A stretch of DNA of 64,000 nt, from contig NZ_JBIGIB010000002.1 in NCBI RefSeq assembly GCF_043555935.1, positions 496,001 through 560,000 of the forward strand, written 5' to 3'. This DNA is from Pelomonas baiyunensis. Lineage in GTDB: Bacteria; Pseudomonadota; Gammaproteobacteria; Burkholderiales; Burkholderiaceae_C. The notes beneath the pieces are model-generated. The model did not search any database and was not told the DNA's origin. It saw nothing but the letters and a program-made list of their open reading frames with translations. This document shows, piece by piece, positions 1 to 7,565 of the stretch; within the stretch, counting starts at the first letter, position 1; every line of letters starts with the position of its first letter. Both the position numbers and the translations under genes were made by a program.

Positions 1-468
1 GCCTTCGGGGTCAGCCAGGGCAGCAATTCCCTGCTGGGCGACGGCAGCCTGACGGCCAGCTTCAGCCAGACGGTGGCCGGCACGAGCGAATTCGGCCTGA
101 CGGTGCCGCGCTTGAGCTTGACCGGGCGTGTGGCCGGTCAGAGCTTCTCAACCACGCTGACCGATGTGCAGCTGAGCCTCAAGGAAGACACCGTCAACGG
201 CAGTGCCCGCATCCGCTTCACCTACGGTGGTACCTTGCTGAGCAGCGTGTTCGACAACAAGCAGGTGCAGGTGTCCACGCCCCAGGAGCTGGTGATTCAG
301 GGCTCGGATGACTACCCCAGCAGCGGCGTGTTGCTGGTGCGTGGTAAGGGCAACTCCACGCTGCGCATCACCGCGGTGAACGCGGTGCAGGCGCGGCTGG
401 AACTGGACGCCGAAGGTGACGGCGTGTTCGAGGCCAGCGTGCTGAAGAACTGGGCTGACTTGCGCTGA
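1..468 (+). CDS. C-terminal part of a secreted/surface-type hypothetical protein (5' end outside window)
   Basis: The frame is open from the first base of the window to a TGA at 466-468, so the true start lies upstream. The visible 155 residues are rich in Ser, Thr, Val and Gly with alternating polar and hydrophobic residues, as in extracellular beta-sandwich domains. Near the C-terminus is an acidic loop (LDAEGDGVFEA) resembling the D-x-D-x-D-G calcium loops of secreted proteins, though with Glu and Gly substitutions. No catalytic motif is visible and the family is not recognised. The downstream neighbours are convergent on the minus strand, so this gene is the end of its own transcript. Confidence 0.6.
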   Translation, partial: AFGVSQGSNSLLGDGSLTASFSQTVAGTSEFGLTVPRLSLTGRVAGQSFSTTLTDVQLSLKEDTVNGSARIRFTYGGTLLSSVFDNKQVQVSTPQELVIQGSDDYPSSGVLLVRGKGNSTLRITAVNAVQARLELDAEGDGVFEASVLKNWADLR

Positions 469-531
469 GCTGCTCAGTAGCAGGCTCCACGGCGGCGGGC
501 CGACCCGAGGCCGTGCCGCAGCGCCCGGGGC

Positions 532-1302
532 TTACTTCAACCCGCCGCTGAGGAATTGCTGCAGCCGCTCGCTTTGCGGGCGCAGCAGCATCTCCTTGGG
601 GTTGCCTTCTTCCTCGACCCGGCCTTGGTGCAGGAACAGGCAGTGGTTGGACACCTCGCGGGCGAAGCCCATCTCGTGGGTGACGACGATCATCGTGCGC
701 CCTTCGGCGGCCAGGTCGCGCATGACCTTGAGCACCTCGCCCACCAGTTCCGGGTCCAGGGCGGAGGTGGGTTCGTCGAACAGCATCACCTCGGGGTCAA
801 CGGCCAGGGCGCGGGCAATCGCCACGCGCTGCTGCTCGCCACCGGACAACTGCGCCGGGTACACCTGCGCGCGGTGTCCCACGCCCACGCGGGCCAGCAG
901 GGCTTGCGCGCGTTCGATGGCTTCGGCTTTGGGCTTGCCCAGCACGTGCACCGGGGCTTCGATGACGTTCTCCAGCACCGTCATGTGGCCCCAGAGGTTG
1001 AAGTTCTGGAACACCATGGCCAGCCGGGCACGCCAGCGTTGCAGTTGCACCGCTTCGGCCGCCTTGAGGCTGCCATCGCGGTCGCGCACCAGCTTCAGGG
1101 CCTCGCCCCCCAGGCTCAGCGTGCCTTCGTTGGGCTGCTCCAGCAGGTTGAGGCAGCGCAAAAACGTGCTCTTGCCCGAGCCGGACGAACCGATCAGCGT
1201 GACGACATCGCCCCGGCGGGCCGACAGCGACAGCCCCTTGAGCACCTCGCGCTCACCAAAACGCTTGTGGATGCCATTGGCCTGCAGTTGAAACTCGCTC
1301 AT
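532..1302 (-). CDS. Polar amino-acid ABC transporter, ATP-binding subunit (HisP/ArtP type)
   Basis: ATPase of a polar amino-acid importer, 256 residues, which is normal for the HisP/GlnQ family. Visible motifs are Walker A (GSSGSGKST), the Q-loop region (MVFQNFNLW), the signature LSGGEQQR, Walker B (VMLFDEPTSALD) and the switch His (VVTHEMGF). The frame stays open further upstream, but that part is antisense-like, and the ATG at 1302 gives the canonical N-terminus MSEFQLQ. The gene begins one base before the stop of the upstream deacylase gene, so translation is probably coupled. It is the last gene of a minus-strand operon that starts with the binding protein at 4672. Substrate specificity (Lys/Arg/His or other) cannot be read from the sequence. 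Confidence 0.93.
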   Translation of the reverse strand: MSEFQLQANGIHKRFGEREVLKGLSLSARRGDVVTLIGSSGSGKSTFLRCLNLLEQPNEGTLSLGGEALKLVRDRDGSLKAAEAVQLQRWRARLAMVFQNFNLWGHMTVLENVIEAPVHVLGKPKAEAIERAQALLARVGVGHRAQVYPAQLSGGEQQRVAIARALAVDPEVMLFDEPTSALDPELVGEVLKVMRDLAAEGRTMIVVTHEMGFAREVSNHCLFLHQGRVEEEGNPKEMLLRPQSERLQQFLSGGLK

Positions 1303-1303
1303 G

Positions 1304-2419
1304 TCAGGCTCCCAGCAGCTTGCCGGTGCGCACGGCGTGTTTGCCGGCCACCTTGGCCACGCGCATGCCGGCGTTGGCGAAACGCAGGAAGTCGCGGGCG
1401 AAGAACAAGCCATCGCACGGGCTGCGCAGTTCCGTGACCTGGGCCGTGATCGGGTCGATGACGTGGGCCAGCACGTCGCCCGCCAGCACCTCGGCGCCCA
1501 CATCCTTCACGAAGGTCAGCACGCCCGCCACGGGCGACTTGATCGGCATGCTGCCCGCCAGCGGGCGGGCGTCGCCTACCGCGTCCGGCAGCGCCGGCTT
1601 GTCGCCGCTGATCAGGCCGCGCCAACGCAGGAAGTCGACGATGTGCGCCGCATCGGCGGCGGCCAGTTCGTGGGTCACGTCGGCGGCGCCGCGCAACTCC
1701 ACCGTGACCGACATGCAGGCCTGCGGGATGGGGAAACGGTCGCCGAAGTGCTGCTTCCACTTCCACCACACCTGCGAACAGGCCTCGTCGAACGGGTTGT
1801 CGCCCGAGTCTTGCGCCAGCAGCGTGACCCGCGAGCGCAGAAAGCGCGCCAGCGCTTCGCACTCGGGCCAGCACGGCGTTTCGGTGTAGAGGTGCAGCAG
1901 GGCTTGCGCGTCGCAGTGCAGGTCCAGCACGATGTCGGCATCGCAGGACAAGCCCATCAGCGTGCGGCGCAGCGATTGCAGCTCGGTGTCCACCGGCGCG
2001 GCCAGCACCGCCGCCTTGAGCGCGCGGCGCAGCACGGCGACGTTGCTGGCAGCGTCAGCGCCGAGCTGCCCTTCAACCTCGGCGGCCACGGCCGCGATTT
2101 GGTCGGGGTAATGGCGGTTGAAGTTCTCGCCCGACATCAGCTCGAAGCGGCCCAGGTGCGCGTGCAGCAGGAATTGGCTCAGCCCGATGGGGTTGGCCAT
2201 CGGCACCAGCACGATTTCGCCGGTGATCTGGCCGGCGGCTTCGAGGGCGTCCAGCTGCAGGCGCAGGTGGTGCGCGGTCAGCATGCCGGGCAGTTCGTCG
2301 GCATGCAGCGACGCCTGGATGTAGGCCTTGGCGCCGCCCGGGCGGCCGTAGTGCAGCGACACCAGCTCGCGTTGCGTGCCGGGGGCGGGAGAAAGCAGGG
2401 GGTGATGGACAGCGTGCAT
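1304..2419 (-). CDS. Succinylglutamate desuccinylase/aspartoacylase-family zinc deacylase (M14-like)
   Basis: 371-residue member of the AstE/AspA branch of the M14 zinc hydrolases. The first zinc pair is seen in QASLHADELPGM (His39, Glu42) and the third ligand in VLDLHCD. Family members remove acyl groups from amino acids (N-succinylglutamate, N-acetylaspartate) or related amides. The gene sits inside an amino-acid ABC operon, 6 bp after the permease and overlapping the ATPase, so an N-acylated amino acid is a reasonable substrate of the transporter. The rest of an arginine succinyltransferase (ast) pathway is not nearby, so a true AstE role is not supported. The ATG at 2419 was chosen because it gives a compact N-terminus directly after the permease stop. 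Confidence 0.85.
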   Translation of the reverse strand: MHAVHHPLLSPAPGTQRELVSLHYGRPGGAKAYIQASLHADELPGMLTAHHLRLQLDALEAAGQITGEIVLVPMANPIGLSQFLLHAHLGRFELMSGENFNRHYPDQIAAVAAEVEGQLGADAASNVAVLRRALKAAVLAAPVDTELQSLRRTLMGLSCDADIVLDLHCDAQALLHLYTETPCWPECEALARFLRSRVTLLAQDSGDNPFDEACSQVWWKWKQHFGDRFPIPQACMSVTVELRGAADVTHELAAADAAHIVDFLRWRGLISGDKPALPDAVGDARPLAGSMPIKSPVAGVLTFVKDVGAEVLAGDVLAHVIDPITAQVTELRSPCDGLFFARDFLRFANAGMRVAKVAGKHAVRTGKLLGA

Positions 2420-2425
2420 GGTCGT

Positions 2426-3112
2426 TCAGCGGTTCATCATGGGCTTGAGCCAGCGGGCTTCGGCCCAGCGGAACAGGCCCACCAGCGCCAGCGTGAGCAC
2501 GAAGTAGAACGCGCCCGCCGTGATGAAGGCTTCAAAGGGAAGGTAGTGCTTGGCGTACACCTCGCGGGCCGCGCCGGTCAGGTCCAGCAGCGTGACGACG
2601 CTGGCCAGCGAGGTGCCGTGGAGCATGAAGATGGCTTCATTGCCATAGGCCGGCAACGCGCGGCGCAGGGCGGCGGGCAGCACGATGCGCCGCAGCATCA
2701 GCCCGCGGCTCATGCCCAGGGACTTGGCCGCTTCGATCTCGCCGGCCGGCAGGGCGCGGATGGCGCCCGCAATGATTTCGGTCGTGTAGGCCGCCGTGTT
2801 CAGCGAAAACGTCAGCCAGGCGCAGAAGGTGGCCGACGACAACCACGGCCAGGCCCAGCTGTCGCGCACCGCCTCGAACTGCGCCAGCCCGTAGTAGCAC
2901 AGGAACAGCTGCACCAGCATGGGCGTGCCGCGGAAGGTGTAGGTGTAGACCCACACCAGCCGCGACGACCAGCCGTGGAAGACCGTTCGCACCACGGCTA
3001 GCGGCAGCGCCAGCACCAAGCCGCAGCCCAGCGACAGCAGCAACAGCTTCAGCGTGACGCCCAGCCCGGTCAGGTACAGCGGAAGGTTCTCGCCGATGGT
3101 CTCGAAGTTCAC
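2426..3112 (-). CDS. Polar amino-acid ABC transporter, permease subunit (HisM type)
   Basis: Inner-membrane permease of 228 residues with about five hydrophobic segments. The coupling-helix EAA loop is seen around EIEAAKSLGMSRGLMLRRI, followed by ALPAYGNE, typical of the HisM/GlnP family. The start is GTG at 3112, forming a GTGA overlap with the stop of the preceding permease, which implies translational coupling and a one-to-one heterodimer. Together with the permease at 3109-3801, the binding protein at 3887 and the ATPase at 532 it makes a complete type I importer. Confidence 0.93.
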   Translation of the reverse strand: MNFETIGENLPLYLTGLGVTLKLLLLSLGCGLVLALPLAVVRTVFHGWSSRLVWVYTYTFRGTPMLVQLFLCYYGLAQFEAVRDSWAWPWLSSATFCAWLTFSLNTAAYTTEIIAGAIRALPAGEIEAAKSLGMSRGLMLRRIVLPAALRRALPAYGNEAIFMLHGTSLASVVTLLDLTGAAREVYAKHYLPFEAFITAGAFYFVLTLALVGLFRWAEARWLKPMMNR

Positions 3113-3801
3113 AGTCGGCCCTCCTTCACGCCCACGGCCAGGCGCTTTTGCGCCCAGGCGAAGGTCAGCTCGGAAGCGCTGGTGAACAGCAGGTAAATCA
3201 CGGCCACGGCCAGGTAGAAGCTGAAGGGCTCACGCGTGGTGCCGGCTGCTTGCTGGCCGCGCGTCATCAGGTCTGACAGGCCGATGACCGACACGATAGC
3301 CGTGCTCTTGATCAGCACCAGCCAGTTGTTGGAAATGCCGGGCAGCGCGTGGCGCAGCATCTGCGGCAGCGTGATGCGCCACAGCACCTGGCGCGGACTC
3401 ATGCCAAAGGCCAGCCCGGCTTCGCGCTGGCCGGGCGGCACGGCCAGGAAGGCGCCGCGGAACGCTTCGGTGAGGTAAGCCCCGAAGATGAAGCCAATGG
3501 TCAACACGCCCGCCACGAAGGGGTCGATGTCGATGTAGTCCTCGTGCCCCAGCATGGGCGCCAGGGTGTTCACCCCCAGCTGGCCGCCGTAGAACACCAG
3601 CAGCATCAACACCAGGTCAGGCACGCCGCGAATCAGCGTGGTGTAGGTGCCCGCCACGGCGCGCGCCACGCGTGAGCGCGACAGCTTGGCCAGCGCACCG
3701 GCCAGGCCCAGCAGGGCAGCAATGCCCAAGGACGACAAGGCCACGGCGAGGGTGACCGTGGCGCCGTCGAGCAGGCTGGGAAGAAAACCGTGAAGCAACA
3801 T
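3109..3801 (-). CDS. Polar amino-acid ABC transporter, permease subunit (HisQ type)
   Basis: 230-residue inner-membrane permease that partners the adjacent HisM-like subunit. The sequence shows an N-terminal membrane segment, an RGVPDLVLMLLVFYGG stretch characteristic of HisQ/GlnP permeases, and the EAA loop REAGLAFGMSPRQVLWRI followed by RHALPGISNNW. The ATG at 3801 opens the gene after an 85-bp spacer that contains a hairpin. Its 3' end overlaps the next permease by four bases. Length and motif order match the family. Confidence 0.93.
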   Translation of the reverse strand: MLLHGFLPSLLDGATVTLAVALSSLGIAALLGLAGALAKLSRSRVARAVAGTYTTLIRGVPDLVLMLLVFYGGQLGVNTLAPMLGHEDYIDIDPFVAGVLTIGFIFGAYLTEAFRGAFLAVPPGQREAGLAFGMSPRQVLWRITLPQMLRHALPGISNNWLVLIKSTAIVSVIGLSDLMTRGQQAAGTTREPFSFYLAVAVIYLLFTSASELTFAWAQKRLAVGVKEGRL

Positions 3802-3854
3802 GGGGCAGGGGGCCGGCGGCGGGGAAGGGCGCAGGCGTCAGGGGTCAGCGTGCA

Positions 3855-3876
3855 GCCCGGCGTTCAGGTGCCGGGC
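3855..3876 (-). other. Intercistronic hairpin between binding-protein and permease genes
   Basis: A perfect 7-bp inverted repeat GCCCGGC / GCCGGGC with an 8-base loop lies 10 bp after the stop of the binding-protein gene. It has no T-run, so it is not a classical terminator. In comparable amino-acid ABC operons such a structure stabilises the upstream mRNA or lowers read-through, giving more binding protein than permease. That role is inferred here. Confidence 0.4.
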
Positions 3877-3886
3877 CACCGTGCGC

Positions 3887-4672
3887 TCACTGCTTGGTGC
3901 GGGGCGCGATGTCGTAGTCGAAATACTTGTCGGCCAGCTTCTTGAACGTGCCATTGGCCTGAACGGCGTCGATGGCGGCGTTGAACTTTTTGCCCAGCGT
4001 GGCCTCGTCGGCCTTGCGCATGCCCACGCCGGTGCCGGCGCCGAAGATTTTGTCGTCCAGGATGGCGGCGCCCGCGAACGCGAAGCCCTTGCCTTCGGGC
4101 TTCTTGAGGAAGCCGAAGTCGCCGGCCGGCGAGTCCATCAGCGTGGCGTCGATGCGGCCGCTCTTGAGGTCCAGGAACACCTGGTCTTGCGAGGCGTAGC
4201 GCACGATTTCGCTCTGCGTGAAGGTCTTGGCCGCATAGGTTTCATGCGTGGTGCCGCGTTGCACGCCGATCTTCTTGCCCTTCAGGCCCGCAGCGGTGGC
4301 TTCCAGCTTCACGCCGGCCTTGGCAATCAGGCGGGCCGGGGTGTTGTAGTAAGGCTTGGAGAAGGCGATGACCTTCTGGCGCTCTTCGGTGATGGAGACG
4401 CTGGCAAAGATCGCATCGACCTTGCGCGACTGCAGCGCCGGAATCAGGCCGTCGAAGTCTTGCTGCACGAGCGTGCACTGGGCCTTCATTTCGGCGCAGT
4501 AGGCCTGGACGAGTTCAATCTCGAAGCCCTTGAGCTTGCCGTCAGCGCCGATCTCGGAAAACGGGGGGTAAGCGCCTTCCACGCCAATGCGCAGCTTCTT
4601 CCATTCCGGAGCCTGGGCCTGGGCCAGCGTGGCCGCCAGGGCCAGGGTGGACAGGAGGGCGAATTTCTTCAT
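3887..4672 (-). CDS. Periplasmic polar amino-acid-binding protein (HisJ/ArgT family)
   Basis: 261-residue solute-binding protein with a Sec signal peptide (MKKFALLSTLALAATLAQAQA, cleavage near residue 20). Next comes the family start KKLRIGVEGAYPPFSEIGAD and the LKGFEIEL motif that contacts the ligand amino group. Later motifs FDGLIPALQSRKVDAI and GRIDATLMDS match bacterial extracellular solute-binding family 3. Two Cys in AYCAEMKAQC resemble the disulfide of LAO/HisJ proteins, which hints at a basic amino-acid ligand. A purine-rich AGAGG lies 5' of the ATG. It is the first gene of the importer operon, and 33 bp separate its start from the hydrolase gene upstream. Confidence 0.93.
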   Translation of the reverse strand: MKKFALLSTLALAATLAQAQAPEWKKLRIGVEGAYPPFSEIGADGKLKGFEIELVQAYCAEMKAQCTLVQQDFDGLIPALQSRKVDAIFASVSITEERQKVIAFSKPYYNTPARLIAKAGVKLEATAAGLKGKKIGVQRGTTHETYAAKTFTQSEIVRYASQDQVFLDLKSGRIDATLMDSPAGDFGFLKKPEGKGFAFAGAAILDDKIFGAGTGVGMRKADEATLGKKFNAAIDAVQANGTFKKLADKYFDYDIAPRTKQ

Positions 4673-4705
4673 CTCAAACCTCTTCTAGAGCCGGGTGAGG
4701 GGTGT

Positions 4706-5656
4706 TCAGTGGGCCACCTGGGGCAACCAGGCGCGCAAGGCCGCAAGGGTAGCAGCCGGGTCTTCCTCATGAGGCACGTGACCCAGCCCCGGGAAAACCA
4801 CCAGCTGGCTGCCGGCAATCGCGTGCTCGAACTCGCGGCCCCATCGCAGTGGAATCAGCCGATCGCGCTCGCCCCAGAGGATGAGCGTGGGCAGGTGCAA
4901 CTCGGGCAGCCGCTCCACGGGGCCGGGCGCGAGTTGATCCACCCGGTCCAGCAGCGCGCGGCGGTTGCCTTCACGCAACGTCAGTTCGTAATAGCGATCC
5001 ACCAACGCGGCGCTGACCCGGGTCGGGTCGCCGTAGACGTCTTGCACGCTTTGCTCGACCGCGCGGCGCGGCAGCACCCAGCGCATGCCTTCCCGCAGCA
5101 CGGGCATGCGTGCAATCCGAAAGCCCAGCGGGATGTGCTCGGGCTGGAAGTTGAAGCCGGCGGCGTCGATCAGCACCAGCCCGGCCACGTGTTCCGGCGC
5201 GGCCAGGGCCACCTGCCAGGCGATCTCGCCGCCCAGCGAGTTGCCCACCAAAATCGCCCGCCCCAGCCCCAGGCGGCTCATGAACTGCCGGATGAACGCA
5301 ACGTAGCGGGCGTCGGAGTAGTCGCGGTCGGGATTCGGGCCGGTCAGGCCAAAGCCGGGCAAGTCCAGGCTGATGACACGCCGCGTCGTGGCCAGGTCGG
5401 CCACCCAGCCTTCCCAGGTGTGCAGGCTGGCGCTGGTGCCGTGAATGAGCAGCAGCGGCAGCGGGTCGCGTGCGGGGCCTTGATCGCGGTAGTGCACCTG
5501 CAGGCCGTCCACGTCGAGGAAGTCCGACGGCGGCGGAGCCCAGCGGGGCGTCAGGCTGTCCAGCGGCCGGTCCGGCGCCTTGCTGACGGCAAAGGCCATC
5601 GCCGCCAGCATCAGCACGATGCCGAGCGCCTTGAGCGCCCACTCGCCGAGTTTCAT
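4706..5656 (-). CDS. Membrane-anchored alpha/beta hydrolase
   Basis: 316-residue alpha/beta-hydrolase. An N-terminal hydrophobic helix (about residues 5-24) suggests a signal anchor. The fold is shown by LLLIHGTSASLHTWEGW (oxyanion HG), the nucleophile elbow VGNSLGGE with Ser flanked by Gly-Asn-x-x-Gly, the acid region LILWGERDRLIPL and the catalytic His in PGLGHVPHEEDP. The ATG at 5656 is preferred; an upstream in-frame TTG at 5686 would overlap the preceding gene. It lies 33 bp before the amino-acid importer operon on the same strand, so co-transcription is possible. The substrate is unknown; esterase, lactonase or haloalkane-type hydrolase are all open. Confidence 0.85.
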   Translation of the reverse strand: MKLGEWALKALGIVLMLAAMAFAVSKAPDRPLDSLTPRWAPPPSDFLDVDGLQVHYRDQGPARDPLPLLLIHGTSASLHTWEGWVADLATTRRVISLDLPGFGLTGPNPDRDYSDARYVAFIRQFMSRLGLGRAILVGNSLGGEIAWQVALAAPEHVAGLVLIDAAGFNFQPEHIPLGFRIARMPVLREGMRWVLPRRAVEQSVQDVYGDPTRVSAALVDRYYELTLREGNRRALLDRVDQLAPGPVERLPELHLPTLILWGERDRLIPLRWGREFEHAIAGSQLVVFPGLGHVPHEEDPAATLAALRAWLPQVAH

Positions 5657-5678
5657 GCGGTGCTGCCGTGGACCCCGG

Positions 5679-6419
5679 TCAGGCAACCGGGGTCAGGTCG
5701 GGCGCAAGGGATTCGCGCTCGTCGAACACGAAGCAGCCACCGTGGTAGTGCTTGCCGCCGGTTTCTTCAAAGTACTTCAGGATGCCGCCGTCCAGCTGCC
5801 AGGCGATGAGGCCGTGGTCTTCCAGCACCATGGCCGCCTTTTCGCAGCGGATGCCACCGGTGCAGTAGCTCACCACCGTCTTGCCGGCGAGCTCGTCCCG
5901 GTGGGCGGCCAGCGCGTCGGGGAAGTCGCTGAACTTGTGCAGGCGCCAATCGATGGCGTTGTCGAAGGCGCCGTGGTCCACCTCGAAGCCGTTGCGGGTG
6001 TCCAGCATCACCACCTCGCGGCCGTCGTCGTCGTGGCCTTGATCCAGCCAGCGCACCAGGGTTGCAGCCGGCAGCGCGGGGGCACGGGGGGCTTGGTCCG
6101 GGCGAACGGTCGGGCGGTTCATGCGGATGATCTCGCCCTTGACCTTCACCTTCAGGCGCTGGAAGGGCTGGTGCTCGCTCCAGCTTTCCTTGGGCGTGAG
6201 GGCCGCGAAGCGCGGGTCGCTCCGCAGTTCGGCCACCCAGGTGTTCACGTCGGCCGCCGGCCCGGCCAGGAACAGGTTGATGCCCTCTTCAGCCAGCAGC
6301 ACCGTGCCTTTGAGGCCCAACGCCTCGGCCCGTGCGTGCAGGCGGTCTCGCAGGGCGGCCGTGTCGGCCAGCGAGACGAAGAGGTAACAGGAAATGTTGA
6401 GGATGGGGCCGTGCTGCAT
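5679..6419 (-). CDS. trhO: Rhodanese-domain tRNA uridine hydroxylase-like protein (TrhO/UPF0176 family)
   Basis: 246-residue member of the YceA/TrhO family, which hydroxylates uridine 34 of tRNA in a prephenate-dependent or oxygen-dependent reaction. The N-terminal part (NISCYLFVSL, GTVLLAEEGINLFLAG) and the rhodanese part (MLDTRNGFEVDHGAF) are both recognisable. The catalytic loop is VVSYCTGGIRCEKAA, with the active-site Cys of the family signature CTGGIRCEKA. It is about 100 residues shorter than the E. coli enzyme and ends just after the rhodanese domain at FEETGGKHYHGGCFVFDERES, so it lacks the C-terminal Cys-rich extension. It starts at the ATG at 6419, with 22 bp between its stop and the hydrolase start downstream. 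Confidence 0.85.
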   Translation of the reverse strand: MQHGPILNISCYLFVSLADTAALRDRLHARAEALGLKGTVLLAEEGINLFLAGPAADVNTWVAELRSDPRFAALTPKESWSEHQPFQRLKVKVKGEIIRMNRPTVRPDQAPRAPALPAATLVRWLDQGHDDDGREVVMLDTRNGFEVDHGAFDNAIDWRLHKFSDFPDALAAHRDELAGKTVVSYCTGGIRCEKAAMVLEDHGLIAWQLDGGILKYFEETGGKHYHGGCFVFDERESLAPDLTPVA

Positions 6420-6461
6420 GAGGCCCCGGATTATCCGGCACCGTGGCGTGGCCCCGGGGCG

Positions 6462-7565
6462 TCAGTCGGCCCAGCGAGCGGCAATGGCCTGCACTTCGTC
6501 CACACAGGCCAGCAGGGCCTGCACCACGCGTGGGTCGAAATGACTCCCGGCGCCGTCGCGGATGTAGGCCAGCGCCTCCTCGTGCGTCATGGCCCGTTTG
6601 TAGGGCCGCACGCTGATGAGCGCGTCGTACACATCGGCCACGGCCATCAGCCGCGCAGCCAGCGGAATGGCCTCGCCCGCCAGGCCGTCCGGGTAGCCAC
6701 TGCCGTCCCACTTTTCGTGGTGGTGGCGGGCAATCTGGCGGCCGAAGGTGAGCATCAGGCCGGCGTCATCGCCCAGGCGGTCCACCGCGCGCTGCAGCAG
6801 GTCGGCGCCGTGCTCGGCGTGGGTCTTCATGACCTGCCATTCATCGGGCGACAGCTTGCCCGGCTTGAGCAGGATGCCGTCGGGGATCGCCACCTTGCCG
6901 ATGTCGTGCAGCGGCGCGGCCTTGGCCAGCTCGTCGATGGCGGCTTCGGTCAGGTCTGCCGGGCCGTCGGGCTGGGCAGCGATCCAGCGGGCCAGCGTGC
7001 GCACGTACTCCTGCGTGCGCTGGATGTGGTTGCCGGTGTCTGCGTCGCGGAACTCCGCCAGCCCCACCATCACGAAGAGCGTCGTGTCGCGCAAGCGTTC
7101 CACCTCGCGGCGGCGGGCTTCCAGTTCGTCGCTGAGCTGGGCGTTGTGGCGCAGCAGGTGGTCTTCGGCGAGCTTGAGTTGCAGGTGCGTGCGCACCCGC
7201 GCCAGCACGGTGGCCGGGTTGAAGGGCTTGTGAATGAAATCGGCGCCGCCCGCGTCGAACCCCGCGCTTTCGTCCTCCGGGCGGGTGAGGGCGGTCAGGA
7301 AGATGACCGGCACCCGGCGTGTGGCGGGGTCGGCCTTGATGCGGCGGCAGACTTCGTAGCCGTCCATCTCCGGCATCATCACGTCCAGCACGATCAGGTC
7401 CGGCGCCTGGCGGCGGCAGATCTCCAGCGCCTTGGCCCCACTCACGGCGAGCTGCACGCGGTATTCCGGCTTCAGCACCTGGGCCAGCAGCGTCAGGTTG
7501 GCGGGCGTGTCGTCCACCACGAGCACGGTGGCCTGCGGCGTTGGCAAAACGGCAGAGGGCGTCAT
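6462..7565 (-). CDS. Response regulator with HD-GYP cyclic-di-GMP phosphodiesterase output
   Basis: 367 residues. An N-terminal receiver (about 12-130) carries an intact acidic pair (VVDD), phospho-acceptor Asp61 in VLDVMMPEMDGYE, and Lys113 in IHKPF. A coiled linker (about 135-160) leads to an HD-GYP domain (about 162-350) with HDIGK (His220-Asp221) and the HHEKWDGSGYPDGL signature (GYP at 290-292). It is therefore predicted to hydrolyse cyclic-di-GMP when phosphorylated. Its ATG at 7565 overlaps the stop of the hybrid kinase by 4 bp, so it is the third gene of the minus-strand operon and the likely output of those kinases. The class (RpfG-like) is well known; the input signal is not. Confidence 0.92.
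   Translation of the reverse strand: MTPSAVLPTPQATVLVVDDTPANLTLLAQVLKPEYRVQLAVSGAKALEICRRQAPDLIVLDVMMPEMDGYEVCRRIKADPATRRVPVIFLTALTRPEDESAGFDAGGADFIHKPFNPATVLARVRTHLQLKLAEDHLLRHNAQLSDELEARRREVERLRDTTLFVMVGLAEFRDADTGNHIQRTQEYVRTLARWIAAQPDGPADLTEAAIDELAKAAPLHDIGKVAIPDGILLKPGKLSPDEWQVMKTHAEHGADLLQRAVDRLGDDAGLMLTFGRQIARHHHEKWDGSGYPDGLAGEAIPLAARLMAVADVYDALISVRPYKRAMTHEEALAYIRDGAGSHFDPRVVQALLACVDEVQAIAARWAD

Noticed and set aside
468..488. GAGC-TGCT / AGCA-G-GCTC hairpin at the end of the first gene as a terminator
   Set aside because: Imperfect, starts within the stop codon and has no T-run, so not listed as a terminator.
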